64,000 nucleotides of DNA, from contig JAGCZA010000058.1 in the NCBI GenBank assembly GCA_017960525.1, positions 23,172 through 87,171 of the forward strand, in the 5' to 3' direction. Below the pieces are notes generated by a model that was not told where the DNA came from, searched no databases, and was given only the letters and a program-made list of their open reading frames with translations. A program made the position numbers and the translations under genes. This DNA comes from Prevotella sp. GTDB taxonomy: Bacteria; Bacteroidota; Bacteroidia; Bacteroidales; Bacteroidaceae. Of the stretch, positions 61,588-64,000 are shown piece after piece. Numbering within the stretch: the stretch's first letter is position 1; every line of letters begins with the position of its first letter.

Positions 61588-63264
61588 TTACCATGTAAAT
61601 CTGATGCCTAAGGGCAAAGAGAAGGAGAACGGGTGCTCGGTGCGGTAGGTCTCGACGTTGCTGCCTGTCGGGATGTAGTATTGCAGGCTTGGCTCGGCGA
61701 AGAAGCCGATATTGGGTGTGAAATTGTATTGCAGGCCGAGGCCTGTGCCGACCGACCACTGCCACGGGGCGCGGATGGTGGTCTTTTCGGTAGCCTCCAA
61801 CACTCCGTGCAAGTAATAGTTCGTGTTGATTGGTGAGTGGATGGGCATTTCCGTTGTCAGGCCGAGGCTGCCGTAGAGACTCCACTGCCTGCCCACGTAC
61901 ATATTATATATACCCTTCACGGGGATGCCGAGGTAGTGGATGGTCTGCTGCTCGCGGATGACATTGCCGTCGGTGCCCATCTCGAAATCGGAGGTCAGGC
62001 GGCTGTAGTTCAGTCCCGTCTCCAAGCCGAAACGATTGTTCAACTTGTATTTCAATGCCAGCGACCAAACGACGGGCATACGGTGGTGACTGGTGCGCAG
62101 TATCTTGTCCTCGCCGGGACGGTTGGCGTTGTTCAGGGCGATATTCATGATGATGCTACGGGCCTGGGTGCTCACGGCGTCGGAATTATAGGCGAGATAC
62201 AAGGCATAGTCAGTCCAGTTGTCAATGCTGGTCGGAACGGTGGGGCTGGGGCCTGGGAGCGACTGTGTCGCTGACGGCACAGGCTGATAGGTGTAGGGCT
62301 GATTGTAGTGGTTCTGCTCGTCCAGTTGTCCTGCGTATGCCAATTGTAGCGACCATCGTTGCTCTTGGTTGGTGCTGCCGATGGGCTTGTCGGGGAATAT
62401 GTCGGCAATGTCATCATGCGGCAGTTCCAGTTTGCGTATAGTCCTTGTCGTGTCTGCCGCTATGGAGTCTGGGGCAATATGTTCCTGCGCCATCATGTTT
62501 GACAGGGTGTCAGGCTTGATATGAGTGACAACAGGCTGAAGCGTGTCAGTGCTTACGGTTGTATGGCGTACTGGCAGATGAACAATTACAGGTTCCATCG
62601 GCTGCTCCGTTGATGGCTCTTTCAATGGTGTTTTCTGTTTCTCTACGACTGGCGCTTCATCTTTGACAGTCGCATCCTTCTTGAGCAAAAAGAATGTGAG
62701 AGGCATAAGCAACAACAGAAGCACGGCTGCCCAATACTGCTTCATCATCTTGCGGAGTATCTTCTTAGCCCGCGCAAGTTGCGAAGAAGACGAATGTGGC
62801 TCGATGCCCAGCATATCTGCTATCTCCTTGTGCGAAAGGCCCTCAAACACCGAAAGCCGAAACACATTGCCGTATCCCTCTGGCAATTTGTCTATCAGTT
62901 TCAACACCTCTTCCAGCGGTACGCCTTTCACACTGGCCTCTTCATTGGGAGCCGCCAACGCCCCCGCATCCTCCAACGGGACTAAGCAATGGCTATTCAA
63001 ATGGTCTTTGTGTTTCGATGCCACATTCCTGGTAATCATCATCATCCACGATTCCGCTTTTTGGGCATCCCGTAGTCTGTCAAACGAAGTGAAGATAATC
63101 ACAAAAGCATCGTGCAGCACATCGTCCACCGTCTGCTCGTCGCTGATATAGCGTCGGCACACGCCCCTCATCCGCTGGGCGTATGCCTTGTACAGTTCTC
63201 CGAGGGCATCCGCATCCCCCTGCTTGCACCGTTCTATCAGCCGTGTTATCTCCATCGTAAGCAT
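61588..63264 (-). CDS. ECF sigma factor fused through a membrane helix to an outer-membrane beta-barrel
   Basis: 558 aa in one uninterrupted frame. Residues about 20-85 are sigma region 2 (LYKAYAQRMRGVCRRYISDE and SWMMMITRNVASKHKD). Residues about 115-172 are sigma region 4 (LIDKLPEGYGNVFRLSVFEG, LSHKEIADMLGIEPHSSSS). A single hydrophobic helix spans about 177-195 (YWAAVLLLLLMPLTFFLL). A Pro/Thr/Glu-rich linker runs to about 300. Residues about 303-558 look like a PorT/OMP barrel with strands such as RWSLQLAYAGQL and ending SLPLGIRFTW, with a C-terminal aromatic. It has the GCAGTC-N15-GGACT element upstream (63269-63307). ATG 63255 is an alternative start. Confidence 0.75.
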   Translation of the reverse strand: MLTMEITRLIERCKQGDADALGELYKAYAQRMRGVCRRYISDEQTVDDVLHDAFVIIFTSFDRLRDAQKAESWMMMITRNVASKHKDHLNSHCLVPLEDAGALAAPNEEASVKGVPLEEVLKLIDKLPEGYGNVFRLSVFEGLSHKEIADMLGIEPHSSSSQLARAKKILRKMMKQYWAAVLLLLLMPLTFFLLKKDATVKDEAPVVEKQKTPLKEPSTEQPMEPVIVHLPVRHTTVSTDTLQPVVTHIKPDTLSNMMAQEHIAPDSIAADTTRTIRKLELPHDDIADIFPDKPIGSTNQEQRWSLQLAYAGQLDEQNHYNQPYTYQPVPSATQSLPGPSPTVPTSIDNWTDYALYLAYNSDAVSTQARSIIMNIALNNANRPGEDKILRTSHHRMPVVWSLALKYKLNNRFGLETGLNYSRLTSDFEMGTDGNVIREQQTIHYLGIPVKGIYNMYVGRQWSLYGSLGLTTEMPIHSPINTNYYLHGVLEATEKTTIRAPWQWSVGTGLGLQYNFTPNIGFFAEPSLQYYIPTGSNVETYRTEHPFSFSLPLGIRFTW

Positions 63265-63268
63265 AACG

Positions 63269-63307
63269 TCTCTATCTATTAAGTCCTACGACGACGGAAA
63301 AGACTGC
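63269..63307 (-). promoter_or_regulatory. GCAGTC-N15-GGACT promoter element, copy A (sigma-barrel gene)
   Basis: GCAGTC (63302-63307), 15 bases, then GGACTTAATAGATAGAGA, ending only 5 bases before ATG 63264. Either the transcript is nearly leaderless or translation begins at ATG 63255. Confidence 0.65.
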
Positions 63308-63343
63308 ACCACCACCCGCATTTTTTGATAGTTTTTACATTCT

Positions 63344-63439
63344 TTAGCAGAAAAAGCCCTTTTCGTGTGCCTCCGGGTCGGCATATCTTGGTTCGTCGCT
63401 GCCGCAAGAGGCGAATGCGAGGGCGGCAATCAAGAGGAA
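63344..63439 (-). pseudogene. 5' fragment of a copy of the 58630 lipoprotein gene
   Basis: In one minus-strand frame it reads LLIAALAFASCGSDEPRYAD then PEAHEKGFFC and a stop. It matches the lipobox and mature start of the 58630 lipoprotein (SCGSDEPQWADPEAHEK). Its own start codon is missing; it is joined to the truncated nucleotidyltransferase. Confidence 0.6.
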
Positions 63440-63837
63440 GAGAAGATGTCAATATCCCCGGGCTGTCGCGCATGCTTATCGGGATAGAGCCGCGCATTGG
63501 CCTGTCCTTTCAGTATCGCTGTACGGTGGCCCTTCTCTTCAAACTCCCGTGTCAGCCGTGCTGCCTCTTGATATAGCAGTTCATTCATCCCTTTGATGCT
63601 TTCTGCTTCGCTGGCCCACTGCATGGCAATCTCTGCAGGCGGCTTGCTGCCCTCTGGCAACAGGCACACGCCTTGATAGCAGACACCGACGAGCGACTGG
63701 CGTATGGCCGTCTGATACAATCGTCGCCATCCGTCGGCATCCACCTCAACAGGAAACTCCTGCGTCAGCCCTAATGACAGGCGCAGGAGTTTGTAGAATT
63801 GTTCGTTCCAATTGATGCCTTTGGGCATAGTTGTCAT
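63430..63837 (-). pseudogene. Truncated NTP_transf_5-type nucleotidyltransferase
   Basis: 135 aa from ATG 63837. It has EFEEKGHRTAILKGQANARLYPD, then ARQPGDIDIF, the opening of the nucleotidyltransferase active site (GDIDI/LV). The frame then ends at the junction with the lipoprotein remnant, losing the rest of a normally much longer protein. Confidence 0.55.
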
Positions 63838-64000
63838 TTCATCATGTTAGCATTCAAATTAGGCGTATAGCTCATTTTGCAGGCTGAAACACTATAATCT
63901 ATAGAATGTGTTGACCACTCTTCTAATGTCTAACAAATTCATTCTTAGAGTTTTAGCTATGCCTTAGAAAACCCAATAGTAAAGATAGTTCACAACTCAA
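63838..64000. other. Intergenic end of window, nothing recognised
   Basis: 163 bases up to the window edge. AT-rich, no clear open frame, promoter box or repeat seen. Confidence 0.5.

Overview
The window looks like a chromosomal segment of a Prevotella-type member of the Bacteroidota. The evidence is the repeated TAnnTTTG promoter box in front of many genes, the near absence of Shine-Dalgarno sequences, families typical of this phylum (DUF5606, DUF5687, DUF3822, DUF4468, DUF4861, LruC/DUF4842, BspA-like LRR proteins, Porin_10), type III glutamine synthetase and many small exported lipoproteins. No rRNA operon, prophage, IS transposase or CRISPR array was seen.

Layout. 1-2.8 kb (minus): housekeeping run nth-ispE-coaBC-ligA, with ligA cut by the window edge. 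2.8-9.1 kb (minus): an AT-richer defence island with a Fic protein, an MmeI-type restriction-modification fusion, a kinase-like protein, and an ATPase plus TOPRIM/DUF4435 pair resembling PARIS. 9.3-10.7 kb: a DUF4861 protein and, divergently, a GldB-like lipoprotein. 11.5-14.9 kb (minus): nusB-yajC-ybbR-coaE-DUF5606. 15-27.5 kb (plus): rplY-pth-S4 protein-queF-pepD-S9 peptidase, a TtcA-like enzyme, then envelope genes (DUF4468, Porin_10, LolA-like, DUF5687). 27.7-33.4 kb (minus): prfA and an operon of LruC lipoprotein, exported caspase-like protease and CsgG-like protein. 33.5-36.4 kb (plus): YitT family, coiled-coil protein, DUF3822, rsmD. 36.4-42.6 kb (minus): nadC, cstA, a chorismatase-like Rid protein, a three-gene operon of unknown function, tRNA-Asp. 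42.8-50.4 kb (plus): a decayed toxin-antitoxin locus, two BspA-like LRR proteins, a sugar isomerase-like protein and a cysteine desulfurase-like enzyme. 50.7-55.7 kb (minus): nitrogen assimilation genes (glutamine synthetase III; PII, ammonium channel, porin). 56-64 kb: accessory genes with lipoproteins, gene remnants, a DprA-like/PD-(D/E)xK protein, a VapC-type toxin-antitoxin pair, and an ECF sigma factor fused through one membrane helix to an outer-membrane beta-barrel.

The strongest novel signal is at 59.9-63.3 kb. The sigma-TM-barrel fusion, a lipoprotein gene and a radical-SAM remnant all carry the same promoter-like element (GCAGTC, exactly 15 bases, GGACT, then an A/T block and TAGAGA). 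This suggests a local autoregulated envelope-sensing regulon. A second regulatory signal is a 16-base identical motif at identical spacing upstream of the glutamine synthetase III and PII promoters. Several dispersed hairpin or tandem-repeat families (TTTGGACGAACCAAA units, 21-bp repeats, GAAACGAATTACCG hairpins) punctuate intergenic regions. All functional calls rest on reading motifs by eye; no database search was run.
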